This document shows positions 1 through 7,439 of a DNA stretch of 64,000 nt, one piece after another. The stretch comes from Streptomyces cylindrosporus (GTDB lineage Bacteria > Actinomycetota > Actinomycetes > Streptomycetales > Streptomycetaceae), in the NCBI RefSeq assembly GCF_022698165.1, contig NZ_JALDAY010000006.1, positions 558,001 through 622,000 on the forward strand. Reading direction: 5' to 3'. The notes below the pieces were generated by a model. It was not told the DNA's origin. It saw only the letters and a list, made by a program, of their open reading frames with translations, and did not search any database. Numbering within the stretch: the stretch's first letter is position 1; every line of letters starts with the position of its first letter. The position numbers and the translations under genes were made by a program.

Positions 1-1206
1 ATGCCCATCACGCTCGCCGTGATCACCTCCACCTTCCCCGAGGAGCAGCGCGGCAAGGCCATCGGCGTATGGACCGGTGTCGCCGGAGGCGGCGGCATCC
101 TGGGCATGTTCCTCTCCGCCCTCCTGGTCGACGTGGCCTCCTGGCGCTGGCTGTTCGTGCTGCCCATCGCGCTCATCGCCGTGGCCCTGGCCCTGACCAT
201 GGGCTCGGTCCCCAACTCCCGCGAGCGCGCCGCGCACCCCTTCGACACCGTCGGTGCGCTGGCCTCCGTCATCGCCGTGGTCGGATTCATCTTCACCCTC
301 CAGGAAGGCCCCGAGCACGGCTGGAGCGCTCCCGCCACCCTGATCGCGCTCGCCGTCGGCATCGTCGCCGGTGTCACGTTCGTGTGGTGGGAGCTGCGCT
401 GCCGGGACGCCTCCCTGCTGGACGTCCGCCTCTTCGGTGAACGCCGGCTGGCCGGCGGGTCCGCGACTCTCCTGGTGGTCTTCGGCATTCAGGCCGGCAT
501 CGCCGTCGTCCTCTTCCCCTTCCTCCAGGCCGTGCTCGGCTGGTCGGGGCTGCTGTCCACGCTCGCACTGATGCCGATGGCCGTGCTGATGATGATGACC
601 TCCGGTCTGGCGCCCAAGCTCGCCGCGCGGATCGGCGCCCGCCTGACCATGGCCGGCGGCATCGCCCTGGGCGGCCTCGGCCTCGTCTCGATGGCGCTGT
701 TCGTGTCCGTCGACGGCGGCTACCTGTCCATCCTGCCCGGCATGATCGCCATGGGCCTCGGCATGGGCCTGGCGATGACCCCCTCCACCGAAGCCATCAC
801 TGCCTCCCTCCCCCGCGAGAAGCAGGGTGTGGCCTCCGCGCTCAACGACGTCACCCGCGAGTTCGGCACCGCGCTCGGTGTCGCCGTACTCGGCGCGCTG
901 CTCTCGGCCGGCTACCAGAGCTCGATCGGCACCAAGCTCTCCGGCATCCCCCAGGGCACAGCAGACAGCGCCCGCGAAGGCATCGCCACCGCCATCGAAG
1001 CAGCCCAGGACGCCGGCGCGCAGAAGGACGCCGTCATCCATGCCGCCCAGCAGTCCTTCGTGAACGGCTGGCAGCAGGCCATGTGGGTGGGCGCCGCCGT
1101 CATGGCCGCCATGGTCCTCTACGTCCTCGCCCGTGGCCCCAAGAACACGCCCGCCACCCCCGCACCCCCGGCCGAAACGAACACCGACCCCGTTCCCACC
1201 CAATGA
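1..1206 (+). CDS. MFS drug-exporter (DHA2 type), 5'-truncated
   Basis: This is the C-terminal 401 residues of a major-facilitator exporter of the EmrB/QacA (DHA2, 14-helix) type, which pumps drugs or metabolites out of the cell using the proton gradient. The first visible stretch, a Gly-rich G-G-G-G-I-L-G helix followed by W-R-W-L-F, matches the motif-C helix 5 region, so helices 1-4 lie before the window and base 1 is probably not the true start. About nine hydrophobic helices follow. The tail after the last helix (residues 376-401) is a Pro/Ala/Thr-rich cytoplasmic extension. Substrate cannot be told. No regulator is visible on this side. Confidence 0.88.
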   Translation: MPITLAVITSTFPEEQRGKAIGVWTGVAGGGGILGMFLSALLVDVASWRWLFVLPIALIAVALALTMGSVPNSRERAAHPFDTVGALASVIAVVGFIFTLQEGPEHGWSAPATLIALAVGIVAGVTFVWWELRCRDASLLDVRLFGERRLAGGSATLLVVFGIQAGIAVVLFPFLQAVLGWSGLLSTLALMPMAVLMMMTSGLAPKLAARIGARLTMAGGIALGGLGLVSMALFVSVDGGYLSILPGMIAMGLGMGLAMTPSTEAITASLPREKQGVASALNDVTREFGTALGVAVLGALLSAGYQSSIGTKLSGIPQGTADSAREGIATAIEAAQDAGAQKDAVIHAAQQSFVNGWQQAMWVGAAVMAAMVLYVLARGPKNTPATPAPPAETNTDPVPTQ

Positions 1207-1316
1207 CCATATGAAAGCCGGGCGACCGGCACACCCCACCGTGCGGCAGGCATCCGCGACTTCACAGTGCCTGCCGCAGCCTGTACGTCAGTCGTCTGGT
1301 ACTGCAGACCCGCAGG

Positions 1317-2691
1317 TCAGGTTGGATTCTCCCAGAGGCGTACCGTGCCGTCGTCGCCAGCTGTCGCCAGCTGTCGCCAGGAAGCGTCCGTCGGAGCTGA
1401 AGTCCATGCAGGCGACCGCGTTCATGTGGCCATGGAGCGTCCTGACACGCGTCGGTGTTCCGGCCGTGGACCACAGCTCGATGATGCCGTCGCTGCGCCA
1501 GTCTTGGTTGAGCACAGCCACGGGAGCGGTGGCAAGGAGTGGCCTGCTCGGGTGGAAGGTCGCGCTGGTGGAGGCTGATAGCCCCTTCGCAGAGCGGCGC
1601 CACATTCCGTCGGATCCGAGCCGCCAGAGGTCGCAGCGAGCGCCGGTCACAAGGAGGCAGTCGTCGTGCGGACTGGCCAGCACACCTTCCGGCAAGTCTC
1701 CGTTGGAGTCCTGCTACTCCGAGGCGAGAAAGAGCTGCTGACCGTGCTCCTTGAACTCGGGTGCTCGGTAAGCGACAACGGGTCCGCCTGCAACACCGAC
1801 CGTCAACTCGCCCTGACGCTGACCGTCGACTCCGTAACGGCATACGAAGTAGCCGTCGTAATTGGAGGATTCGCCAGTCCACGAATACTCGCCAGCGAGG
1901 TAGCCACCCTTGGGGTGGAAGGTGAAGGATTGCGCCGTTTTGAGTTTCCAACTGGCCCGCAGGGTCACGGGTCCGGGCCCAACGGACCAGAGTTGTATGT
2001 GCTTTTCTCGACCGACTGCCAGGAACTTTCCGTGCCGATCGAAAGCCAGCGCACTGACGTCCGAGACGGTTTCGCCGAGGTAGTCGGGTCTGGCTGGCAA
2101 CCGTCCCCCTGGCAGTACGCTCCCACACCAGATCCTCAAGTCCCCCGCCACCCACACGAGTTCGTAACCGGCCACTCCCGGCCGGAATGCGACCGCCGAC
2201 GCGGGCCATCCATCCGGATCCGCAAATATCGTTCTGCTCTGGTCCCGGTGGTGCGCCAGGGCCGCCCCTGTCCCGGCAAAGACCGCTGCCAGCCCCGCCA
2301 CCATCACGACCCGCCTGCGTACCCTCTCCGGTTCTCTCGCTTGTGGCGTGGGAACCGACCGGCCATGAGCGCGATGAGCAGGCTGACCGGCGAGGGCCTC
2401 CTGGAGCCGAATGTGCCGGAACGGGTAGGTGCCGCCGGACTGGCGCAGGATCTCCCGCTGCCGGGCATCGGCCAGGAAACTCAGCAACCTCCACGGCAAC
2501 CGGCCCCGTGCGGCGAGCCACCAGCGGGCCAGGACGAAGCGCGGCCAGGCACGGGTCAGCACCACGAAGCAGGAGACTGATTCCCTGTACAAGAAGAAGA
2601 TTGCCGAGACGGGAAACAAAAAGGAGTACGTTGTCAGCGGCGTGTTCACCTCGGGGCCGGTGACAATGATTCCGCATCGGGCGTATGACAA
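1317..2691 (-). pseudogene. Relic of a NACHT-type STAND protein with C-terminal WD40 propeller
   Basis: Read on the minus strand from about 2691. The first 110 residues hold a hydrophobic stretch and a block (G-R-L-P-W-R-L, F-L-A-D-A, Y-P-F-R-H, L-Q) that I recall from the C-terminal end of Streptomyces NACHT NTPases. A transmembrane segment and WD40-like repeats follow. The NTPase itself is absent. An in-frame TAG at 1714-1716 interrupts the propeller, after which the same frame continues with clear WD repeats. A 10-bp tandem duplication (1361-1380) shifts the frame; removing one copy restores a canonical final blade (G-D-D-G-T-V-R-L-W) and a TGA stop at 1317-1319. Three independent lesions make this a pseudogene. 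STAND-WD40 proteins act as signal-sensing scaffolds, and some bacterial NACHT proteins defend against phage. Confidence 0.8.
1361..1380. repeat. 10-bp tandem duplication inside WD40 relic
   Basis: The 10-mer ctgtcgccag occurs at 1361-1370 and again at 1371-1380, preceded by a near copy (tcgtcgccag, 1351-1360). Deleting one copy restores the WD40 reading frame on the minus strand, so the duplication looks like the frameshift mutation itself, probably from replication slippage. Confidence 0.85.
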
Positions 2692-2749
2692 ATACTCGCT
2701 GAGGATCCTCGGGGGCGCGGTGACCTAGAGAAAGTAGTTACGCCCGGAC

Positions 2750-2785
2750 GCGACGGTCCCTGCCTGCAGCAGCAGGGGCCGTCGC
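2750..2785 (-). terminator. Hairpin terminator downstream of lipoprotein gene
   Basis: Arms 2750-2763 and 2772-2785 pair over 14 bp with one G-U-type mismatch around an 8-nt loop. On the minus strand the hairpin lies 50 bp after the lipoprotein stop and is followed by a modestly T-rich stretch. It could also insulate the NACHT-WD40 relic from upstream transcription. Confidence 0.5.
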
Positions 2786-2834
2786 TCCGTAATCCCGTGT
2801 TCCGCCCGTGGACAATCTTGTCAGGCAATCTGCC

Positions 2835-3170
2835 CTACAGGGGCGAGCAGATGAGTTCTTCCACCTTCTCTTTGTACTCCTGCATTTCGCCCGCCTCGTA
2901 GCCCGCGTCCTTCAGGCTCTGCATCAGTGACGCCGTGTCGCCGCACAGGCGGGGACGCTGCTGTTCCAGGTAGGATTTGACACCTTCAGCGGTCAACTGT
3001 TCCCACACCCGTCTAGTCTCGTCGTTCTTCTCGTGCGCGTAGGAAAACTCGACCCATTCCTTCTCCCGGGCCGTCAGACGGGACGTGTCGACAGGCGTGT
3101 CGCTTCCCCCACATGAGGCGACCATGAGAGTGCACGCCACCACCGCGAGACATATGCGCACTTTCTTCAT
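2835..3170 (-). CDS. Small secreted lipoprotein
   Basis: The 111-residue product begins with a lipoprotein signal peptide: M-K-K-V-R, a hydrophobic core, and lipobox V-A-S-C with Cys20 as the lipidated residue, followed by Gly-Gly. The mature part is hydrophilic and helical with many Glu/Lys residues (T-A-R-E-K-E-W-V-E, E-Y-K-E-K-V-E-E-L) and two further Cys that could form a disulfide on the outer membrane face. An AGAGG ribosome site sits 6-8 bases before the ATG. I do not recognise the family and no function is suggested by neighbours. Codon use is less GC-rich than the surrounding genes, as is common in arm regions. Confidence 0.7.
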   Translation of the reverse strand: MKKVRICLAVVACTLMVASCGGSDTPVDTSRLTAREKEWVEFSYAHEKNDETRRVWEQLTAEGVKSYLEQQRPRLCGDTASLMQSLKDAGYEAGEMQEYKEKVEELICSPL

Positions 3171-3408
3171 AATTCCTCTTCTGTTTAGATCGGCAGGGGC
3201 GCACTCTACGGCATGCGCACGTCAGTTACCCGAATGGAAATGCGTCACGATGAACGCCTGTGTTCGCGTAAGCTGCGAGTCCCCTTCTGGTGCTGGCCTC
3301 GATTCGTTCAGTGCCCGTGGCAGCGGAAATGCGAAGGTCCCCCAGACAGCCTGATCGTCTCCCCTCTGCAAGAGCGTGACGTGAAAGGCCTCGATCTGTC
3401 TTGTTGAC

Positions 3409-3429
3409 CTAAGACGGTGTCTTGATTGG
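3409..3429 (+). repeat. Left terminal inverted repeat of IS5-type unit
   Basis: Begins CTAAGACGGTGTC and lies 22 bases before the transposase ATG. Its reverse complement matches the outer right end at 19 of 21 positions and the internal relic end at 16 of 19 positions plus a 2-base gap. Confidence 0.8.
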
Positions 3430-3450
3430 CGATAGCTCGTTGCTCCGGGC

Positions 3451-4265
3451 ATGGACATAGTTGAGCGGCTGGTGCCGGATGGGCTGTGGGAGATCTTCCA
3501 GGACGTGGCGCCGGAGCCGCCGGTACGCGCCCAAGGTGGAGGCCGGCGGCGGTGCGATGACCGCGCGGTCCTGGCCGCGATCATCTTCGTCGCCACCTCA
3601 GGCTGTGCTTGGCGGCAGTTACCGCCAGTCTTCGGCGCCTCTTGGCAGACGGTGCACCGGCGTTTCACGGACTGGTCCACGGCGCGGGTGTGGGCCAAAC
3701 TGCACCGCGTGGTTCTCGACCGACTTGGCGTGAACGGTGAGCTGGACTGGTCGCGCTGCGCGATCGATTCGGTCAGTGTTCGGGCGGTCAAAGGGGGCCC
3801 CTGACCGGACCGAATCCGACCGATCGCGGCAAGCTCGGGTCGAAGATTCACCTGGTCTGTGACCGCAACGGGCTACCGCTCTCGGTCGGCATCTCCGGTG
3901 CCAACCTCCACGACAGCCAGGCACTGATCCCGTTGATGCGTGGCATCCCGCCGGTCCGCTCCCGCTTTGGCCCCCGGCGCCGACGCCCAGCCAGGCTGCA
4001 TGCGGACAAGGGCTATGACTTCGACCACCTACGAGGTTGGCTGCGCCGTCGGCAGATCGTGCCGCGCATCGCCCGCCGCGGGGTGGAAAACTCCAACCGC
4101 CTGGGCCCGCACCGCTGGGTGGTCGAGCGGACGATGTCCTGGCTGAACGGATGCCGTCGCCTGCACCGTCGTTATGAGCGCAAGGCCGGCCACTTCCTCG
4201 CCTTCGTCGGCATCGCCAGTGCCCTGATCTGCTACCGGCGCCTCCGCCGATCAGGACATTCTTAG
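3451..4265 (+). CDS. IS5-family DDE transposase, made by -1 frameshift
   Basis: Two overlapping frames encode one transposase of about 272 residues. Frame A (3451-3804) supplies the N-terminal DUF4096-like DNA-binding domain and the first catalytic Asp (A-I-D-S-V-S-V-R-A). Frame B continues from about 3792 to 4265 with L-T-G-P-N-P-T-D-R-G-K, the second Asp (L-H-A-D-K-G-Y-D) and the catalytic Glu (W-V-V-E-R-T-M-S-W-L). The frames join by a -1 slip at the AAAGGGGGCCCC run (3790-3801), just before the frame-A TGA at 3802; such programmed slippage is usual in IS5 groups. All three DDE residues are present, so the enzyme may be active. Frame A contains a TTA leucine codon (3619-3621), which in Streptomyces makes translation depend on the bldA tRNA. 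Confidence 0.85.
4247..4265. repeat. Decayed internal copy of IS right end
   Basis: The 19 bases over the transposase stop match the reverse complement of the left repeat at 16 positions with a 2-base deletion. IS5-family right ends usually overlap the transposase stop codon, so this is probably the element's original right end, now inactivated. Confidence 0.6.
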
Positions 4266-4305
4266 AGTCCCCAGCAGGCTGGCGAGGCAACGGGAGGTTG
4301 CAGGG

Positions 4306-4707
4306 ATGCTCGTGTGGTGGACGGCAACGGACCTGGAATCGCGACAGTTCTCCGCGATTGAGCGAACCTCCGACGTTGCCGATCTAACGGATCACTTCAC
4401 CGCACTGCGCTCGCGGGGTCAGGGGTACCTGGAAGTCCGTCTGCCGGGCGGCGAGTTTCCGCTGCTGACCGTGGGCTTCCAAGACGATCAAGCAGTCATC
4501 CATCTGCTCGACGCTACTGAGAAGTCGTCCCTCCTCGTCGGCGATGGCACGGCCACAGCGGATGCCGTCGTGCAAGTGCCGATCATGGACGACCTGGCTG
4601 TGTTCAGTGGCGACTGCGTCCTCGCTGTCGATCGCGCGTGGGCCGTTGTACGCAACTTCATCCTCACCGGGGCGCCTGGCGAGCTGGGTGAATGGCGTGC
4701 CTTGTAA
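4306..4707 (+). CDS. IS passenger: Imm1-like immunity protein (tentative)
   Basis: This 133-residue soluble acidic protein has its own ribosome site (GGGAGG, 10 bases upstream) and lies between the decayed internal IS end and the outer right end. Features include V-W-W-T-A-T-D-L, G-Y-L-E-V-R-L-P, a G-D-G-T turn, and a C-terminal A-V-D-R-A-W followed by G-E-L-G-E-W. From memory this layout resembles the Imm1 family, which protects cells from polymorphic toxins of competing or sister cells; the assignment needs a profile search. No toxin gene is adjacent, so it would be an orphan immunity gene spread by transposition. Alternatively it is an uncharacterised actinomycete protein with no toxin link. 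Confidence 0.5.
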   Translation: MLVWWTATDLESRQFSAIERTSDVADLTDHFTALRSRGQGYLEVRLPGGEFPLLTVGFQDDQAVIHLLDATEKSSLLVGDGTATADAVVQVPIMDDLAVFSGDCVLAVDRAWAVVRNFILTGAPGELGEWRAL

Positions 4708-4721
4708 CCCCGGCCCTATCA

Positions 4722-4742
4722 CCAATCGAGACACCGTCTAAG
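4722..4742 (-). repeat. Right (outer) terminal inverted repeat
   Basis: Reverse-complement partner of 3409-3429 with mismatches at two of 21 positions. It lies 14 bases past the passenger stop codon. It is a better match to the left end than the internal copy at 4247-4265, so it is probably the end now recognised by the transposase. Confidence 0.78.
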
Positions 4743-4799
4743 AGGACAACGACAGCAGTACCACCCGGCATGACCAGCAAGAACACCCCGGCAGATACG

Positions 4800-4960
4800 C
4801 CGGGACGCCGGCGCCCTCGACGGGCCTGGCCGACCGCCGTACCAGCGGGGTGCGCGGCCGAAGAGGTCGGCGGCCGAGGTGGAGAACGAGCGGCTCAAGC
4901 GGGAGGTGGCCCATCGGGACGCGGCTCTGGATGTGCCGGGAAGAGTTGACGCGCAATTGG
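4800..4960 (+). pseudogene. Transposase orfA fragment; rest of 4743-5101 has no gene
   Basis: One frame here reads R-P-K-R-S-A-A-E-V-E-N-E-R-L-K-R-E-V-A-H-R-D-A-A-L-D, the coiled-coil tail typical of small orfA proteins of IS3/IS481-type elements. Sequence before and after does not continue the similarity and no start, stop or partner orfB is recognisable. It is a short scrap of an older insertion, next to the intact IS5 unit. I see nothing else convincing between 4743 and 5101. Confidence 0.4.
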
Positions 4961-5101
4961 CTCCAGGAAGCGGAAGGAGCAACTGCGGTCGGCTCGTGAG
5001 GTCGAGGTGCCGAAGCATTCGGCGTCGCGAAGAACTCGACGAGTGTCGTCGAACCCTGATGGCCGGTGCTGTCGAGGAACACGACGCCCTTTTCCGCTGC
5101 C

Positions 5102-5848
5102 TCAGTGAGCGCAGTGCGCGGCGGCGACTGGGGCAGCGGTGACGGAGTCCTGGCCGTAGGAGCCGGTGTGCCGGACGAAGCGGTAGCACTGGTCGACGGT
5201 TGTCTCCGAGTTGGATACGAGTACGAGGACTGTCACCGCGGCCCCCTCGCGGGTCACGCTCGTGATGTCGTAGAAAAGTCGCCCGTTGGGGGAGAGGGCC
5301 TTCTGGACCCCGGTACGGGTCAGGTCGGCGTCGGGGAGGTTCGCGATACGGGTGCGCGCGAGGCGGGCCAGGTCATTGATCTCGTCGCCCGGGCGGCAGG
5401 TGTCGTCGTCGCGCTCGGTGAGGTGGGACGTCCATGCCTGGCCGGATGGGTGGGTGTAGGTGAAGACGAGGCAGCGGGTCACCCGGACGGGGCCTGCCCC
5501 GAGGATGGCCTTCCCGTCGTACTGGGCGAATTTCGTGGTCGTGGCGGTGAATTCGTGGCGGGTCGCGTCATAGGTGATCACGGGGGCCTCGGTGTGCCGC
5601 CAGATCACTTCGGTGAGGGCGTCGGGGTCGGTGGTGCCGCTTGTGTCGAGGGCGTGGGCCGTGGTGCTCGCCGTGTCACGGGCTCGGTCCAGGAGCGATG
5701 CGCGGGCCGTCTCCTCGCGTTCGCTGTTGACGCGTTCGTCGTGCCAGGTCCGGTACCACAGCCAGGAGACCGGGACGGCGAAGACGACGATGAGCGCGAT
5801 GAGGATGGTCAGGCAGCCGGTGGTCATGAGGCGGTTCGTCCGCCTCAT
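5102..5848 (-). CDS. Single-pass membrane protein, unknown function
   Basis: The 248-residue product starts at the ATG giving M-R-R-T-N-R-L (a second ATG lies seven codons later). A basic N terminus is followed by one transmembrane helix at about residues 9-31 (C-L-T-I-L-I-A-L-I-V-V-F-A-V), then a helical Arg/Glu-rich linker and a beta-rich external domain with three Cys (T-R-C-L-V-F, D-D-T-C-R-P-G, D-Q-C-Y-R-F) that could form disulfides. It lies 32 bp after the SGNH hydrolase stop on the same strand and is probably cotranscribed with it. I do not recognise a named family; the topology suggests an exported domain anchored at the membrane. Confidence 0.65.
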   Translation of the reverse strand: MRRTNRLMTTGCLTILIALIVVFAVPVSWLWYRTWHDERVNSEREETARASLLDRARDTASTTAHALDTSGTTDPDALTEVIWRHTEAPVITYDATRHEFTATTTKFAQYDGKAILGAGPVRVTRCLVFTYTHPSGQAWTSHLTERDDDTCRPGDEINDLARLARTRIANLPDADLTRTGVQKALSPNGRLFYDITSVTREGAAVTVLVLVSNSETTVDQCYRFVRHTGSYGQDSVTAAPVAAAHCAH

Positions 5849-5880
5849 GACCACCGTGCCGCCGGTCTCGTCAGTGTGCA

Positions 5881-7206
5881 CTAGCTGCCTTTGTATCCGA
5901 TGTCGGCCAGGGTCTGGCCCATGACTTGTGCGTAGCCCGTGGTGCCCGCGCTCTTCGGGTGGAACGACTCCAGGCTGGCGCAGATGTCCTCCCCGGGCCA
6001 GGGGAGGCAGGGAACCTGGTTGGCCGGGTCGCCGTCGTGGAAGTCGCCGTCGCCGTTCGGGCCGGCCACGACACGGTTGATCCACTCGTCGTCGTCACAG
6101 ATCCCGTGTCCTTGGAACGCGGGGATCGGGTCGGCGAAGGCCACTTTGACCCCCGCCCTGCTCAACTCGTCCACCTTGGCCTTCTGTTTGTCGCGGACGT
6201 AGTCGGCCAGGTAGTTCAGGGCGTCGAAGTCCGCGGTCACGCAGGGATCGTCGCTGACCAGGTGGGGGTAGCCCATCAGTACGATCTGTGCGCTCGGCGC
6301 GGCGGACGCGATCTCGCTGATGACTGTCCCGGTGTCCGTGACCGACTGGTCGACGTTGCCGGTGTAGTCGTCGGCGTCGCACACCCCGACGATGTAGCAG
6401 TTCGTGACGGCCTTGGTGAAGTTGTCGCCGTCGTTGCCTCCGATGGTCAGCATGACCAGAGTGGTGTCCGAGCTGAGGACACCGGAATCGATCTGGCTCT
6501 TCTCCCGGTAGTTGCCGATCTTCCCCCAGGGCGTGGGGTCGCCGGTCGTCAACTGCCAGGTGTGGGCGCCGGAGCAGCTGACGTCCAGGTAGTCGGCGGT
6601 GGTGCTGTGGGCGTCCGAGAGGTCACCGAGGGTGGTGCTCCGGTTGGGCAGCAGGGTCTTGCGGGGCCAGGAGTTGGCGCCGCGTCGGCAGGCGTTCCAG
6701 GTGGACTCGCCGTGGTCGCGGTCGCTCTCGGGAGAGTAGGTCCCCGAGCCCTCCCCCGAGGTGTAGGAGTCGCCCATCGCGACCACCATGTCCGTCGGTT
6801 TGCCGGAGAGCTTCTGGAAGGCCACTGAAGTGAATGCCACGTCCTCGTCGGCGGTGCCGTCATCGGTGGTGTTCGACAGTTCTACCCGGGGCGTTCCGGT
6901 GAACTGGTAGACGCCGAGTTCGGCCCAGGTGTTCTCGCCGTAGTGGGTGTTGAGGTAGCGGTCGCGGTCGCCGCCTGCCACGCCGTGGATGATGTAGTGC
7001 GCCTGCTGGGTGTGTGCCCCGGTGTCGGGCAGGTGCACGAACACGCGGGCCCAGCCGTTCAGGCTCTGCCCGAGAGTCCAGGTCCCCTTGACGGTCATGA
7101 ACCCGTCGTCGCCGCCGAGGTGGGATTCGTCGCGGGTGTGGGCGTACCAGAAGTGCCCGTCGGATTCCGCGCATTCGCCGTCGAACCTCCTCGCCGGCCT
7201 GGTCAC
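5881..7206 (-). CDS. SGNH/GDSL hydrolase with N-terminal golvesin-like domain, possibly 5'-truncated
   Basis: An esterase/lipase of the SGNH fold, 441 residues. Residues 35-130 look like the golvesin/Xly carbohydrate-binding type of beta domain (G-T-W, W-A-R-V-F-V-H-L-P, Y-I-I-H-G). The catalytic half has block I G-D-S-Y-T-S-G-E-G with nucleophile Ser147, block III G-G-N-D near 250, and block V S-F-H-P carrying the His near the C terminus. The family is exported, yet no signal peptide is present: the GTG start is preceded after eight codons by an in-frame TAG. Either the protein is longer and its 5' part is lost or frameshifted, or a non-classical start is used. The downstream membrane protein probably shares its transcript. 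Confidence 0.72.
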   Translation of the reverse strand: MTRPARRFDGECAESDGHFWYAHTRDESHLGGDDGFMTVKGTWTLGQSLNGWARVFVHLPDTGAHTQQAHYIIHGVAGGDRDRYLNTHYGENTWAELGVYQFTGTPRVELSNTTDDGTADEDVAFTSVAFQKLSGKPTDMVVAMGDSYTSGEGSGTYSPESDRDHGESTWNACRRGANSWPRKTLLPNRSTTLGDLSDAHSTTADYLDVSCSGAHTWQLTTGDPTPWGKIGNYREKSQIDSGVLSSDTTLVMLTIGGNDGDNFTKAVTNCYIVGVCDADDYTGNVDQSVTDTGTVISEIASAAPSAQIVLMGYPHLVSDDPCVTADFDALNYLADYVRDKQKAKVDELSRAGVKVAFADPIPAFQGHGICDDDEWINRVVAGPNGDGDFHDGDPANQVPCLPWPGEDICASLESFHPKSAGTTGYAQVMGQTLADIGYKGS

Positions 7207-7328
7207 CTGGGAGGCCTTGCCGAGGCTCTACTCCGGCCGATGAGAAGGCGGGAAAAACATTGGTCCGGGCGGCGATCAGCTTGCTAGCTTCTCCCCCGAC
7301 CGTGACGCCGCCCGAGGAGGTGAGACCC

Positions 7329-7388
7329 ATGAACGCTGCAACGCTGTGGGTGCTCCCCGTCTCCGTCACGGGCGCGCGACCGATCTAG
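7329..7388 (+). CDS. Possible 19-residue leader peptide or gene remnant
   Basis: A very strong Shine-Dalgarno (GAGGAGG at 7314-7320, continuing GTGA) stands eight bases before an ATG opening a 19-codon frame ending in TAG, 51 bp before the next hydrolase gene. The peptide is short and hydrophobic (M-N-A-A-T-L-W-V). It could be a translated leader controlling the hydrolase or the 5' stub of a deleted gene; conservation would decide. The remaining intergenic bases 7207-7328 show no other gene. Confidence 0.3.
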   Translation: MNAATLWVLPVSVTGARPI

Positions 7389-7439
7389 GGGTCGCCGGGA
7401 GCGCCTCGACCACAAGGCACTCCCGAAAGGCAACACCCC

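Larger units (their letters stand above)
3413..4737 (+). mobile_element. IS5-family insertion unit with passenger gene
   Basis: The unit is bounded by inverted repeats (3409-3429 and 4722-4742, 19 of 21 positions matching as reverse complements) and by CTAA on both outer sides (3409-3412, 4738-4741), consistent with the YTAR target duplications of IS5 elements, although CTAA may be partly terminal-repeat sequence. It contains a two-frame DDE transposase and then a separate gene, 4306-4707, before the right end. A third, decayed copy of the end repeat overlaps the transposase stop at 4247-4265, where IS5 elements normally finish. The simplest reading is a standard IS of about 0.85 kb that lost its original right end and now extends to an outer end, enclosing the passenger. 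Confidence 0.8.
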
